Positions 51,103-60,485 of a stretch of 64,000 bases of DNA are shown one piece after another. The notes under the pieces were generated by a model that saw only the letters and a list, made by a program, of their open reading frames with translations, had not been told where the DNA came from and did no database searches. Both the position numbers and the translations under genes were made by a program. Origin of the DNA: Algibacillus agarilyticus (lineage in GTDB: Bacteria; Pseudomonadota; Gammaproteobacteria; Enterobacterales; Alteromonadaceae); the NCBI RefSeq assembly GCF_003286125.1, contig NZ_QMED01000006.1, positions 62,001 to 126,000 on the forward strand, in the 5' to 3' direction. How positions within the stretch are numbered: position 1 is the stretch's first letter; each line of letters starts with the position of its first letter.

Positions 51103-51496
51103 CAAAGACTTTAGGCATGCCACCTTCTTTCTCGGGTTTTTTAACAAATAAGAATGTAGGTTTACGTGGATCATCCTTGTTTTCTCGGTTATGCCATTTA
51201 GTTAAAATTTCTTGACCTGCCGCATCACCATAACGAAATGAAAAAGCATCTGCAATCATCTGCGCGCCATCATCATCCATCACAATAGTGGCAGTGCCGT
51301 TATAGCCGCTTTGGTTATCAAAGTCCATATCGACTTTCAAAATACTATTATCCGGTAATAATAATTCGGCATTTAAACGTGCTACTGTCGCGCGTTCCGT
51401 TTGCGGGATCAACGATGTGTCATTTGGATAGACGGTTTCATCGTAAACACGAGAAAATCCCAAATCAAAATCATATACTTTAGCAGTTGCTGCCAT
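51062..51496 (-). CDS. Hypothetical protein of 144 residues
   Basis: The start is well supported: AAGGAG lies eight bases before the ATG. The soluble product has no signal peptide or membrane helix. It is rich in Asp and beta-forming stretches (ATVARLNAELLLPDNSILKVDMDFDNQSGYNGTATIVMDDDG) and ends in a basic tail (ACGSRNHRNINF). I do not recognise the family. It is divergent from ubiF across 73 bases and lies directly upstream of the sensor gene, with a hairpin between them. Confidence 0.8.
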   Translation of the reverse strand: MAATAKVYDFDLGFSRVYDETVYPNDTSLIPQTERATVARLNAELLLPDNSILKVDMDFDNQSGYNGTATIVMDDDGAQMIADAFSFRYGDAAGQEILTKWHNRENKDDPRKPTFLFVKKPEKEGGMPKVFVACGSRNHRNINF

Positions 51497-51569
51497 AGAC
51501 TTATCTCCTTAATATAGTCTGAGCCAGTGACATACTGACCACTTTCTAAAATAGTTAAGGAATAACCAA

Positions 51570-52760
51570 ATGGCAACTGATTTTTATTACGATATTGTAA
51601 TTATAGGCGCAGGAATGGTCGGCGCAAGCTTAGCGGCGTCACTTAAAGATGAAAAAATAAATATCTTACTTATCGATAAAATATTGCCAACTGCAGCTGA
51701 CTTCGCAACCCCTGAACCTCAAGCTCGGGTTTCTGCAATCAACCTAGGTGCTATTCGGTGGCTTAAACAACAAGGGGTATGGCAACAATTAAACGCCACA
51801 AGAATACAAGAATATAATCAATTAAAAGGGTTTGAAGGTAGTGGAGCGAGTTTGCTATTTAAAGCATCTGACATAAATGAAACAAAGTTAGGTGCTTTTA
51901 TTGAAAACAACCATTTACAACTAGCTGCACTAAAAGCTTGCACCTGTGATATTGAGCTCAGCCAACAAATACAAATCGTTAAACAAGACGATAATTGGCA
52001 ATTAACGCTAGACAACAAAACAGTCATCACCCCTTTTGTAATTGGTGCAGATGGCTCACGCTCTCAAGTCGCTAACCAATTAAATTTCACATCAACCCGT
52101 TGGCAATATCGTCAAGCCTGTTTATCCATTACGGTGAAAATGGCAGCACAAGCGCATAGTGAGCAATTTAACCAAACATGGCAAGAATTTAGACCTGAAG
52201 GTCCCATCGCCTTTTTGCCACTTTATGATCATTTTGCTAATTTAATTATTTATGACACGCCTGAGCAAATAGCACATTACAAAACATTGTCACATACTCA
52301 ATTAAAAACAGTGATCACCCCTTTATTTACTCACCTAAACGCTGACTTTACGATTATACAGGCGGCCAGCTTTCCGTTAACACGCAAAACGATTCATACT
52401 CCAGCAAAAAGTGGAGCCTTGTTAGTGGGTGATGCTGCCCACAGCATTCATCCTCTGGCTGGTCAAGGTGTTAATTTAGGGATCCGAGATATTGCGGCAG
52501 CAAGTCAGTTTATAAAATCCTGTATTGCCAATAACCACACTTTAACGGCAGAAAATACGTGGGATCAATATCTAAAAGACAGACAACAAGATGTCTGGCT
52601 AACCAGTACAAGCATGGATTTAACTTATAAATTATTCAGTAACAACAACCCATTACTCAAAACAGTACGCCGTTTAACGCTAAATAATATAAATAAAATA
52701 ACACCAATCAAACAAACCGCGCTAAAATACGCTTTAGGTCTTAATAATACGTGTGTTTAA
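51570..52760 (+). CDS. ubiF: FAD-dependent ubiquinone biosynthesis hydroxylase, probably UbiF
   Basis: A 396-residue flavoprotein monooxygenase hydroxylating a ring position in ubiquinone synthesis. It shows the Rossmann motif IIGAGMVGASLA, the GADGSRSQVA motif and the FAD-ribose motif LLVGDAAHSIHPLAGQGVNLG, as in UbiH/UbiI/UbiF. Sequence alone does not separate these paralogues. Position between miaB and the Met-Leu-Gln tRNA cluster matches E. coli ubiF, which favours that name. AAGGAA lies upstream of the ATG. The next gene overlaps it by eight bases. Confidence 0.88.
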   Translation: MATDFYYDIVIIGAGMVGASLAASLKDEKINILLIDKILPTAADFATPEPQARVSAINLGAIRWLKQQGVWQQLNATRIQEYNQLKGFEGSGASLLFKASDINETKLGAFIENNHLQLAALKACTCDIELSQQIQIVKQDDNWQLTLDNKTVITPFVIGADGSRSQVANQLNFTSTRWQYRQACLSITVKMAAQAHSEQFNQTWQEFRPEGPIAFLPLYDHFANLIIYDTPEQIAHYKTLSHTQLKTVITPLFTHLNADFTIIQAASFPLTRKTIHTPAKSGALLVGDAAHSIHPLAGQGVNLGIRDIAAASQFIKSCIANNHTLTAENTWDQYLKDRQQDVWLTSTSMDLTYKLFSNNNPLLKTVRRLTLNNINKITPIKQTALKYALGLNNTCV

Positions 52761-53178
52761 TGTGTATAAATCTTTAATAGTCACTCTCGTTCTTATGCAA
52801 AGCTCAATTTCTATCGCTGCTAATAAATCAGACGACAGATCTGACGATATTGTTGCACAATGCCAACACGCGAGCTCCAGCAAGGTTAAGTATTCGATCT
52901 GTTTGGATGAAAAATTAAAAAAAGCAGAGTTATTTTATAAAGCTTGGGTGCAAGGACGAGAGTTAGAGTTAGATGAGCTGGTTAAACAAACGGGTCGAGA
53001 TTCTATTTTATCTGAATTTATTAAAGCAAATAAATTTTATGAACAATTTATGGAATCACAATGCCGACGGGTATTTTTTGAAAATCAAAGTGAAGGTAAC
53101 GCGGCGGATCAATATCGAGTATGTAAAGTAAATCAATACAATGCTCGCATAAAGCAACTGAAAGCGGAAGCAAAATAA
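52753..53178 (+). CDS. Small periplasmic protein, LprI/DUF1311-like
   Basis: The frame starts at GTG 52753, overlapping ubiF; GTG 52762 is an alternative. The 141-residue product has a signal peptide (SLIVTLVLMQSSISIAA) and four cysteines (AQCQHA, SICLDE, SQCRRV, RVCKV). The spacing of CLDEKLKKAE...ESQCRR...YRVCKVNQYNARI resembles LprI N-terminal (DUF1311) domains, some of which inhibit lysozyme. The role here is unknown. The tRNA cluster lies downstream on the other strand. Confidence 0.75.
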   Translation: MFNVYKSLIVTLVLMQSSISIAANKSDDRSDDIVAQCQHASSSKVKYSICLDEKLKKAELFYKAWVQGRELELDELVKQTGRDSILSEFIKANKFYEQFMESQCRRVFFENQSEGNAADQYRVCKVNQYNARIKQLKAEAK

Positions 53179-53268
53179 ATAACAGACTGCGTAATCGATT
53201 GCTAATAAAAAAGATATAAATATTAGATAAAGATAAGAATTATTCGATGAATTAAACAAGAAAAGAAG

Positions 53269-53343
53269 TGGCTGGGATACCAGGATTTGAACCTGGGAAT
53301 GGCGAGATCAAAACCCGCTGCCTTACCGCTTGGCGATATCCCA
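53269..53343 (-). tRNA. tRNA-Gln (TTG)
   Basis: The reverse strand folds as a tRNA: acceptor TGGGATA with TATCCCA, anticodon arm GCGGG-TTTTGAT-CTCGC with anticodon TTG, T-arm CCAGGTTCAAATCCTGG and encoded CCA. It is identical over 75 bases to the copy at 53370 and is the last gene of the cluster. Confidence 0.97.
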
Positions 53344-53369
53344 ACTGTAAAGATAGTGCAAAAGGAAAA

Positions 53370-53444
53370 TGGCTGGGATACCAGGATTTGAACCTGGGAA
53401 TGGCGAGATCAAAACCCGCTGCCTTACCGCTTGGCGATATCCCA
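53370..53444 (-). tRNA. tRNA-Gln (TTG)
   Basis: Identical in sequence to the neighbouring tRNA-Gln and placed 26 bases upstream of it in transcription. Anticodon TTG, CCA encoded. The duplication matches the paired glutamine tRNAs of the E. coli metT cluster. Confidence 0.97.
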
Positions 53445-53455
53445 ACATTTTTAAA

Positions 53456-53540
<85 letters not shown>

Positions 53541-53553
53541 ATTTTTTAGTTAT

Positions 53554-53630
53554 TGGTGGCTACGCCCTGATTTGAACAGGGGACCCCATCATTATGAGTG
53601 ATGTGCTCTAACCAGCTGAGCTACGTAGCC
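53554..53630 (-). tRNA. tRNA-Met (CAT), elongator
   Basis: A 77-base tRNA with acceptor GGCTACG and CGTAGCC, anticodon CAT in ATCACTCATAATGAT, and encoded CCA. It resembles the E. coli elongator metT rather than the initiator, since the first acceptor pair is intact. It is first in the cluster. Confidence 0.97.
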
Positions 53631-53658
53631 AACAACCTCGCCTTAGCAAGTGGCGCGT

Positions 53659-53687
53659 ATTATGCTGATACAGGCACTGACCGTCAA
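53659..53687 (-). promoter_or_regulatory. Promoter of the Met-Leu-Gln-Gln tRNA operon
   Basis: Read leftward, TTGACG (53682-53687) and CATAAT (53659-53664) are 17 bases apart, about 30 bases before the first tRNA. The bases after the -10 element are GC-rich (GCGCC), like the discriminator of stringently controlled stable-RNA promoters. Confidence 0.8.
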
Positions 53688-54057
53688 TAGTTTTTTTAAA
53701 AAAAATGTCACTTTTTCATGTTTTTTTATCGGTTTTTAATATAAGTGCAATAAGAAAACTAAAGTCGATTATTTTATGAACGTCGCATTCTCAATTTAAT
53801 AACGCAACACACTCAATTTAAGTTTTAGGCATCGTATATAGCCTCACTTATTTTTTATCACCGTAATCATTAATATTCGATAAGCGTATTTTTTATAAAA
53901 ATATTGAGGTTAAACTGGATCTTAAATAAGCTAACTTAAAATCTTTTTATCTGTACTCACTCTCCTCCCCCTGATAAGACCTGATAAGTCCTATTTGCTG
54001 AATTAACGCATTACTATAAACAATGGCGTACCCTGAAATAGAATCGATTACAGTGGT
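53688..54057. other. AT-rich spacer between the tRNA promoter and element D
   Basis: I see no gene, RNA or clear repeat in these 370 bases. Runs of A and T near 53690-53730 could act as an upstream promoter element for the tRNA operon. Confidence 0.4.
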
Positions 54058-54425
54058 TAGGGTGTGTTTATCTTTTGTGTATGCTTTTGTAGCGGTATTT
54101 GCACGATTTATACAAGGCAGAGCGATTACGGTGTCGTTATTCTACATAAAAGAGCGATAAAGACTTTATGCTCCTGCAAAGTCACCTTACCCCACATCCA
54201 TGTGGGGCAAAGACTTTATGCTCCTGCAAAGTCACCTTACCCCACATCCATGTGGGGCAACATAGTAGAAAGAGTGCAAATGCGCTGCCCTTTGGGTTCA
54301 ATCCAAAACGCTTTGCTCTTTGTTATTGGCTTTTGACGTAGAACCACTATGCCATCAAGCCAATGCCGCGATCAAAACGCTTTGGAATTGAACAAAATCT
54401 ATACGACAAAGATAAACACGCCCTA
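54058..54425. repeat. Family D inverted-repeat element (368 bp)
   Basis: TAGGGTGTGTTTATCTTT at the left and AAAGATAAACACGCCCTA at the right are inverted with one mismatch, giving ends beginning TAGGG with TA at both tips. Inside, a 50-base unit is repeated twice in tandem (54161-54210 and 54211-54260). Each copy contains the hairpin CCCCACATCCATGTGGGG. A 90-codon frame crosses the element but follows the repeats and is not credible. This looks like a non-autonomous transposon remnant. Confidence 0.8.
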
Positions 54426-54580
54426 GGTTTAATTATTTTAATAATGCGTTTTAACGTTACTATCGCTATGTGCGAAACATTTTCTTATTGTGTTTACCGC
54501 AGCACCGTCGCTAAACGGCCATTACTTTAAATAAGATAATGATATACTGACTTTTATTATCTCTTAAATTAAAGCATGCT

Positions 54581-55129
54581 ATGAATTCTTCCGACATCGT
54601 GACTAAAAAAGTTCAAACATGGCTAACAGAAGTCGTTATCGGCTTAAATTTATGCCCTTTTGCTAATCAGCCTTACATACAACAAAAAATAAAGTTTCAG
54701 GTCAGCTCAGCTCAAAATTTAGAGCAGTTAACTGAAGAGCTTGAACAAACCATGCAAACACTGCATAAAACGCCAAGTGATGAAGTAGAGACACTTTTAT
54801 TTATCGTGCCTCGCTTACTTAAAGATTTTTATGAATATAATGATTATTTAGAAATAGCCGACCAAATGCTCGAAAACAACCAATTAACGGGTATATTTCA
54901 AATTGCGAGCTTTCATCCTAACTATCGTTTTGATGGTCTTGTGAGTGGTTCTGTAGAGAACTTAACAAACCGAGCTCCCTACCCTATTTTCCATTTTTTG
55001 CGTGAAGAGACTTTAACCAAAGTAATTGATAGTTACCCAGATGTTGATGCGATCCCTGATAACAATATTGAAAAAATGCACGCACTGTCAAAAACACAAA
55101 TTCGTACGCTATTTCCGTTTTTAAATTAA
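54581..55129 (+). CDS. DUF1415 family protein
   Basis: A 182-residue cytoplasmic protein that fits the DUF1415 family: VQTWLTEVVIGLNLCPFA at the N-terminus, LLFIVPRLLKDFYEYNDYLEIAD in the middle and IFQIASFHPNYRFDG then RAPYPIFHFLREE near the end. Conserved Cys, His and Arg suggest an enzyme, but no activity is established to my knowledge. It stands alone between element D and a family A element. Confidence 0.88.
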   Translation: MNSSDIVTKKVQTWLTEVVIGLNLCPFANQPYIQQKIKFQVSSAQNLEQLTEELEQTMQTLHKTPSDEVETLLFIVPRLLKDFYEYNDYLEIADQMLENNQLTGIFQIASFHPNYRFDGLVSGSVENLTNRAPYPIFHFLREETLTKVIDSYPDVDAIPDNNIEKMHALSKTQIRTLFPFLN

Positions 55130-55176
55130 TAATCGTCGTTAATCACAGTGATGACTAAAACAGCTCAATAGATTTA

Positions 55177-55427
55177 ATACCAATCCGTTATAATAAGGCC
55201 CACTCAGCGAGCATTTAAATGCGCTTAAATGAAAGAATAGTGGTACTCTTTTGAGTTCCAGCAACACAGAGTAAGCGCATTCAAAACTCGCCTGAAAGGA
55301 ATGCCCCAGCGGCTTTTGACCTGCGTTATCGGTATTTGAAAGGGAACAACCATTCCTACACACCGACGCCTTGTTCAAAAACCGCTGGATGCATTCTGAG
55401 AGAGCACTTATTTATATGAATTGGTAT
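55177..55427 (+). repeat. Family A inverted-repeat element, copy 2
   Basis: A 251-base copy of the element at 11612-11863, same orientation, with scattered substitutions. Terminal ATACCAAT...ATAAG repeats, the inner CCAGCGG...CCGCTGG pair and the GAAAGGGAACAACCATTCC core are all present. It occupies most of the 374-base gap between the DUF1415 gene and ychF. Confidence 0.85.
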
Positions 55428-55458
55428 AACAGTCAATTTATTAAGCAGTAAGATCAAA

Positions 55459-55480
55459 AAAGCTCGCCGTAGCGAGCTTT
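55459..55480 (-). terminator. Intrinsic terminator of ychF
   Basis: AAAGCTCGC and GCGAGCTTT pair around a four-base loop, and read leftward the hairpin is followed by a T-run. It lies 24 bases after the ychF stop. Confidence 0.88.
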
Positions 55481-55503
55481 AATCAGGTAAGTTAAGACTT
55501 AAT

Positions 55504-56595
55504 CTATACGTTAAACCTAAAGTGCACTACGTCACCATCTTTAACGATATATTCTTTACCTTCAAGACGCCATTTACCCGCGTCTTTTGCGCCACTTTCG
55601 CCTTTGAAATTAACAAAATCATCGTAGCCCACAACTTCAGCACGAATAAAGCCTTTTTCAAAATCAGTATGTATTTTACCCGCCGCTTGTGGGGCCGTTG
55701 CATTAACCGGTATCGTCCATGCGCGTACTTCTTTAACACCCGCGGTAAAATATGTTTGTAAATCTAATAAATTATAGCCTGAACGGATAACTCGATTAAG
55801 GCCTGGTTCTTCAATCCCTAGATCGGCGAGGAACTCATCACGCTCTTCATCTTCTAACTCAGCCATTTCAGATTCAATTGCAGCGCAAACCGGAACAACG
55901 ACAGCATTTTCTTTTGCTGCAATCTCGCGTACTAGATCTAAATGCTCATTGTCTTCAAAGCCATCTTCACTTACATTCGCAATATACATGGTTGGTTTAA
56001 GTGTCAAAAAGCTTAAATATTCAATTGCCGCTAGCTCTTCTTTAGTCAAATCTAAAGAACGCAACATACCACCGTCTTCAAGCGTTGGCTTAATTTTCTC
56101 AAGCACTTTAATTTCAACTTTAGCTTCAGCATCGCCGCCTTTAGCGCGCTTAGCTTGACGGAAAATAGCACGCTCAACTGAATCAAGATCAGCTAAAGCT
56201 AATTCAATATTGATAATTTCAATATCTTCAGCAGGGTTAATTTTACCCGCAACATGGATAACATTTTCATCGTCAAAACAACGTACAACGTGACCAATTG
56301 CATCAGTTTCACGGATGTTAGCTAAAAACTTATTACCTAAGCCTTCACCTTTAGAAGCACCAGCAACTAAGCCCGCGATATCAACAAATTCCATTGTCGT
56401 GGGTAAAATTTTCTCTGGTGATACAATGTCAGCAAGCGCATCTAAACGTGTATCTGGAACAGGAACAACACCGGTGTTTGGCTCAATAGTACAAAATGGA
56501 AAATTAGCGGCTTCAATACCCGCTTTAGTTAATGCATTAAAAAGAGTTGATTTCCCGACATTGGGTAACCCCACGATGCCACATTTAAAACCCAT
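55504..56595 (-). CDS. ychF: Redox-regulated P-loop NTPase YchF
   Basis: A 363-residue Obg-family protein that prefers ATP and associates with the ribosome. G1 is [14 protein letters not shown], the switch regions [19 protein letters not shown] are intact, and the NxxE-type specificity motif replaces NKxD ([10 protein letters not shown]). The C-terminal TGS-like domain contains [30 protein letters not shown]. It is 15 bases after pth, the usual order. Confidence 0.97.
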   Translation of the reverse strand: MGFKCGIVGLPNVGKSTLFNALTKAGIEAANFPFCTIEPNTGVVPVPDTRLDALADIVSPEKILPTTMEFVDIAGLVAGASKGEGLGNKFLANIRETDAIGHVVRCFDDENVIHVAGKINPAEDIEIINIELALADLDSVERAIFRQAKRAKGGDAEAKVEIKVLEKIKPTLEDGGMLRSLDLTKEELAAIEYLSFLTLKPTMYIANVSEDGFEDNEHLDLVREIAAKENAVVVPVCAAIESEMAELEDEERDEFLADLGIEEPGLNRVIRSGYNLLDLQTYFTAGVKEVRAWTIPVNATAPQAAGKIHTDFEKGFIRAEVVGYDDFVNFKGESGAKDAGKWRLEGKEYIVKDGDVVHFRFNV

Positions 56596-56610
56596 AGTTA
56601 TTTCCTGTTA

Positions 56611-57198
56611 TTAGCCTTTGAACGAATGAAGACGATTCATCGCTTTAGTTAAACCATCTTGATACCAAATAGACGTACAACGAAGTGCTTCATCAATTGC
56701 AGTATCAATTAATTCTTGCTCAGTACTCGGCGCTTTACCCAGTACGAAACCTGAAACTTTGTTCTTATCACCAGGGTGACCAATGCCAAGTCTCAGACGT
56801 AAAAAATCTTTATTGTTGCCTAAACAACTTATGATATCTCGCAAACCATTATGACCTGCGTGCCCACCACCGCGTTTAAATTTTACGATCCCCGGTTCTA
56901 ATGCTAATTCATCATGCACAACCAGTATTTCTTCAGGTGAAAATTTAAAAAATTTAGATAAACTCGCTACGGCTTGTCCGCTGCGATTCATGAAAGTGGT
57001 AGGAATAAGTAATCGAACATCATGCCCTTGAATTAATAAACGGCAAGTGAATCCATGATGTTTAGGATCTAATCTAAGCTGAGCACCATGATCTTCAGCT
57101 AACTGCCGAACAAACCATTCACCCGCATTGTGACGTGTTTTTTCATATTCTGAGCCTGGATTACCCAGGCCCACAATAAGTTTAGCAATATCAGCCAT
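56611..57198 (-). CDS. pth: Peptidyl-tRNA hydrolase
   Basis: A 195-residue enzyme that frees tRNAs from prematurely released peptidyl-tRNA. The catalytic His is in [20 protein letters not shown], and [22 protein letters not shown] and [13 protein letters not shown] are the substrate-binding motifs. It lies between rplY (15-base gap) and ychF. Confidence 0.98.
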   Translation of the reverse strand: MADIAKLIVGLGNPGSEYEKTRHNAGEWFVRQLAEDHGAQLRLDPKHHGFTCRLLIQGHDVRLLIPTTFMNRSGQAVASLSKFFKFSPEEILVVHDELALEPGIVKFKRGGGHAGHNGLRDIISCLGNNKDFLRLRLGIGHPGDKNKVSGFVLGKAPSTEQELIDTAIDEALRCTSIWYQDGLTKAMNRLHSFKG

Positions 57199-57213
57199 AT
57201 GGCAAGTTATCGC

Positions 57214-57828
57214 TTATTCTGCAGCTGGTTCTTCAGACGCTTCTTCATCTTCAGAGCTTGCTTTAGGCTTATCAATCGTTACAACAGCAACGTCATGACT
57301 CTCACCTTTTGCTAATTCAACTGAGCTTACGCCTTTTGGTAAAGCAACATCAGATAAATGTAACGTGCTACCCACTTCAAGGTCAGCAACATCAACTTCG
57401 ATGAACTCTGGTAAGTCAGCAGGTAAACAAGTGATTTCAATTTCATTTGCGTGATGAGCGACAACACCACCCGCTTTAACTGGAACTTCTTCATTTACAA
57501 AATGAATTGGAACTGAAGTGTGAAGTTTTTGAGAAGCATCTACACGTTGAAAGTCTAAGTGCATGATTCTCGCTTTAAATGGGTGACGTTGAATATCTTT
57601 AACTAAAGCTTCAACTTTTTCACCATCAACATTAAGCGTTAAAATGTGTGAATAAAAACCTTCAAACTCAGAAGCTTGAAAAACTTTGTTATGCTCAAAT
57701 GTGATTGATACAGGTGCTTTATCGCCACCATAAATGATAGCAGGTACTTTATCAGCGTGACGAAGGCGGCGGCTCGCACCTTTACCTAAATCTGTACGTA
57801 CTGATGCGTTTAATTCATAAATTGCCAT
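57214..57828 (-). CDS. rplY: 50S ribosomal protein L25/Ctc
   Basis: The ATG at 57828 (204 residues), with GGAG nine bases upstream, gives the canonical start [23 protein letters not shown]; a longer frame extends 36 codons upstream without support. The N-terminal L25 domain binds 5S rRNA. The extra TL5/Ctc domain ([34 protein letters not shown]) makes it the long, stress-type form. The tail is acidic ([14 protein letters not shown]). The order rplY-pth-ychF is conserved, but prs, often found upstream, is not here. Confidence 0.96.
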   Translation of the reverse strand: MAIYELNASVRTDLGKGASRRLRHADKVPAIIYGGDKAPVSITFEHNKVFQASEFEGFYSHILTLNVDGEKVEALVKDIQRHPFKARIMHLDFQRVDASQKLHTSVPIHFVNEEVPVKAGGVVAHHANEIEITCLPADLPEFIEVDVADLEVGSTLHLSDVALPKGVSSVELAKGESHDVAVVTIDKPKASSEDEEASEEPAAE

Positions 57829-58401
57829 TGCAATTATCTCCAAATAAAAGAATATTGTGTTATCTTCGCGACCAAAAATAACATCGAAGCCCAAAAAAGG
57901 GCGGCGAATTCTACCATTACCCTTACCCCTACACAATGATTAAACACAATACAGTACAGTTTTTATTCTTCTAATGGCCTTATTCAAAAAGGATACTAAG
58001 CTTTTTTATTATAGTTTTAGTAGCTTTAGCTATAATATAAGCCACCAGTAACAAATTAATCATCTTTAAAAACAAGCATTTGTAGGGAATAATGGCTATT
58101 CTAAAAAGAAAGGCGAATTTTGATTAATATTGAAATAAACTAACGTACTTGAACTCAAATATAAAAAGATTGAATTTAATCAATTTTTTTAACAAAAAGA
58201 GTGGCAAGAATACAAAATAGGGTCAAGAATAAGTGTAATGCTCCAATTATCTTCAATAAAATGATTTTTGTGGGTCGAGGACGGACTGGTAACAGTAAAC
58301 TCTCTATTACACTGGATGTATTTTCCTTCCAAATAATACATCATCGAATTTATAGATATAATTTAAACAGCAGATAACTAATCGCTAATGAGGATATAAA
58401 A
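57829..58401. other. Leader of rplY and promoter region of the STAS gene
   Basis: This 573-base divergent gap has no supported gene. On the leftward strand the rplY leader could form small stems (CTTCG 57864-57868 with CGAAG 57885-57889; GCCC 57889-57892 with GGGC 57899-57902), which might serve ribosomal-protein autoregulation; the evidence is slight. The rest is AT-rich without clear repeats. Confidence 0.35.
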
Positions 58402-58707
58402 ATGAGTTTAACCAAAAGCTTAGCGGCAGACGGTTCTTCCTTCACGATACAAATAAAAGGTAAATTTGACTTTAATCTAGTGCAAGATTTTAGAGCCGCT
58501 TATGCCGATGTCGGAGATAATACACCTAAAGTCATTATTGATTTACGTGAAACTGAATATATGGATTCTTCAGCCTTAGGTATGTTACTTAACATGCAGA
58601 AAAATTTAGGTAGCAAAGTCTCTGGGATCCGTATTGCGAATTGTCGTCCACAGATTAAGAAAATTTTACAAATTTCTCGTTTCGACAAAAAGTTTGAAAT
58701 TGACTAA
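58402..58707 (+). CDS. STAS-domain anti-sigma factor antagonist, CrsA-like
   Basis: A 101-residue STAS protein. The segment VIIDLRETEYMDSSALGMLLNM holds the phosphorylatable serine pair typical of SpoIIAA and RsbV-type switches. It precedes, by 22 bases, a receiver/phosphatase/kinase fusion that would set its phosphorylation state. The pair corresponds to CrsA-CrsR of Shewanella and HsbA-HsbR of Pseudomonas, which act on sigma factor or anti-sigma factor activity. The downstream target here is not in view. Confidence 0.92.
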   Translation: MSLTKSLAADGSSFTIQIKGKFDFNLVQDFRAAYADVGDNTPKVIIDLRETEYMDSSALGMLLNMQKNLGSKVSGIRIANCRPQIKKILQISRFDKKFEID

Positions 58708-58729
58708 ATTTAACTTAGAAGATTAGCAA

Positions 58730-60421
58730 ATGCGCATTCTCGTTGTAGATGATCAAGATTTGAACAGAACCATGCTCAAATTTATGCTTGAATCAGAAGG
58801 TTATGAAGTTATTCTTGCCGAGCATGGTCAACAAGCCGTTGATATCTTTGATGAAGCACAACCGGACATTGTTTTACTTGATGTCATTATGCCTATATTG
58901 GATGGTTATGAAACAGCCCCACTTTTAAAAGAAAAAGCGGGCGACTTCCATTTACCCATCATTTTCATTACGGCATTGGATGATCAAAAATCTATGCTTA
59001 AATGCTTAGAGGTAGGCGGAGACGACTTTTTAGCAAAACCGTTTGATAAAGTCATTTTAACCGCCAAAATACGCGCACATCAACGTACACGAGAATTATC
59101 GCAAAGTGTAACGGCACAAAATGAAGCTCTTCTCTATCATCAAAACCAAACTAATCGTGAGCACCAAATAGTTGAGCATATATTTTCAAATGCTTTAAAC
59201 AATAATGAGTTTGTTAAAGATGTCGTTAAGTATCACCTTTCACCGGCATCCATGTTTAATGGCGATTTATTTTTAGCTAATCGATCACCCATGGGCGGCT
59301 CATACATTTTACTAGGTGACTTTACAGGTCATGGTTTAGCGGCAGCAGTCGGGGCTTTACCGACCGCACAAACTTTTTTTGCGATGACAGCCAAAGGGCT
59401 TTCGGTTGGCGATATAGCAAAAGAAATTAATACCCAACTCCTCAGGCTTTTACCTGATGATATGTTTTGTGCTGCTTGCATCATCGAACTATCAACTCAT
59501 GGCAAAGCGCTTTCTATTTGGAGCGGCGGTATGCCAGATATCTTGCTAATCAACCAAAAGGAAGGCATTAAACAACGTATTCCTTCACAGCATATGGCAA
59601 TGGGTATACTTGAAGAAGACGAGTTTGATATTGGTTCATACAGCTTCGAAGTTCACCCAGAAGATAAAATTATCGCATTTACCGACGGTGTTATTGAAGC
59701 GCACGACATAAATGATGAAATGTTTGGGCAGGAACGTTTAGAAGCGATATTCGAAGCCAGTCCCTATGCTACCATTGAAAATGTCATTGATAATTTAAAC
59801 CAATTTTGCGGTGATATAGAACAACAAGATGATGTTTCAATGTGTCAGGTTAACTGCTTGCCAATTAATGATGAAATATCAGGAAATGACCACGAAATAG
59901 CCCCTCTACCTTGGCATTTTAGTTTACCGGTAAAACCAGATGAAATTCGAACGACAGATCCCGTATCGCACGTACTCGATATGATCTCAGGAATAAAGGG
60001 CATGAGCAAACACCGCTCGACACTCTTCTTAGTGTTAGCTGAACTTTATAATAATGCAGTCGATCATGGTTTATTAAACCTAGATTCATCCATAAAAGAT
60101 GAAGAAGAGGGCTTTTTTAATTATTATATCCAAAGACAAGATGCTCTCGATATTCTTGCAAATGGTAAAGTGGATATTAGCGCTGAATATGATCCCGACA
60201 ATAAAATAGTCTCTTTCATCGTAAAAGATAGCGGCAAAGGCTTTAACAATAAAAACCAAGATCTCAGTCCACAGACTGAGTTAGAGTTACCTCACGGCAG
60301 AGGCATAAACTTAATTAAAGAGCTATGCCAAAGTATTCAATACACAGATAATGGTTCACGTGTCGAAGTTCATTATTCGGTGCTATCACAAGCACCACAA
60401 GAGCTACATTACGCCATTTAA
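58730..60421 (+). CDS. Receiver-PP2C phosphatase-kinase fusion, CrsR/HsbR-like
   Basis: A 563-residue partner-switching regulator. The receiver occupies 1-120, with acidic VVDDQD, acceptor Asp in IVLLDVIMPILDG and Lys in FLAKPFDK. The SpoIIE-type phosphatase domain is near 170-385 (GDLFLA, ILLGDFTGHGLAAAVGALP, IAFTDGVIEAHD, DDVSM), with its metal-binding Asps in place. An RsbW-type kinase near 425-560 has the N-box AELYNNAVDHGLL, VKDSGKGF and HGRGINLI. It can thus both phosphorylate and dephosphorylate the STAS protein encoded just upstream, with the receiver choosing the direction. The cognate sensor kinase is unknown. Confidence 0.95.
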   Translation: MRILVVDDQDLNRTMLKFMLESEGYEVILAEHGQQAVDIFDEAQPDIVLLDVIMPILDGYETAPLLKEKAGDFHLPIIFITALDDQKSMLKCLEVGGDDFLAKPFDKVILTAKIRAHQRTRELSQSVTAQNEALLYHQNQTNREHQIVEHIFSNALNNNEFVKDVVKYHLSPASMFNGDLFLANRSPMGGSYILLGDFTGHGLAAAVGALPTAQTFFAMTAKGLSVGDIAKEINTQLLRLLPDDMFCAACIIELSTHGKALSIWSGGMPDILLINQKEGIKQRIPSQHMAMGILEEDEFDIGSYSFEVHPEDKIIAFTDGVIEAHDINDEMFGQERLEAIFEASPYATIENVIDNLNQFCGDIEQQDDVSMCQVNCLPINDEISGNDHEIAPLPWHFSLPVKPDEIRTTDPVSHVLDMISGIKGMSKHRSTLFLVLAELYNNAVDHGLLNLDSSIKDEEEGFFNYYIQRQDALDILANGKVDISAEYDPDNKIVSFIVKDSGKGFNNKNQDLSPQTELELPHGRGINLIKELCQSIQYTDNGSRVEVHYSVLSQAPQELHYAI

Positions 60422-60485
60422 AAATGAAATACATCGAGCTCCGCGCTGTTGTCTATTAAAATGAACAACATCAGCGCATCATTTT

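Noticed and set aside
54161-54260. Possible CRISPR array
   Set aside because: Only two 50-bp copies are present, directly adjacent and without spacers; no cas genes are present.
54064-54336. 90-codon frame inside element D
   Set aside because: It is low in information, repeats with the 50-bp duplication and lacks a ribosome site.
57864-57902. L25 autoregulatory RNA leader
   Set aside because: The stems are only four to five bases and I cannot confirm a known structure; mentioned only as a possibility in the intergenic entry.
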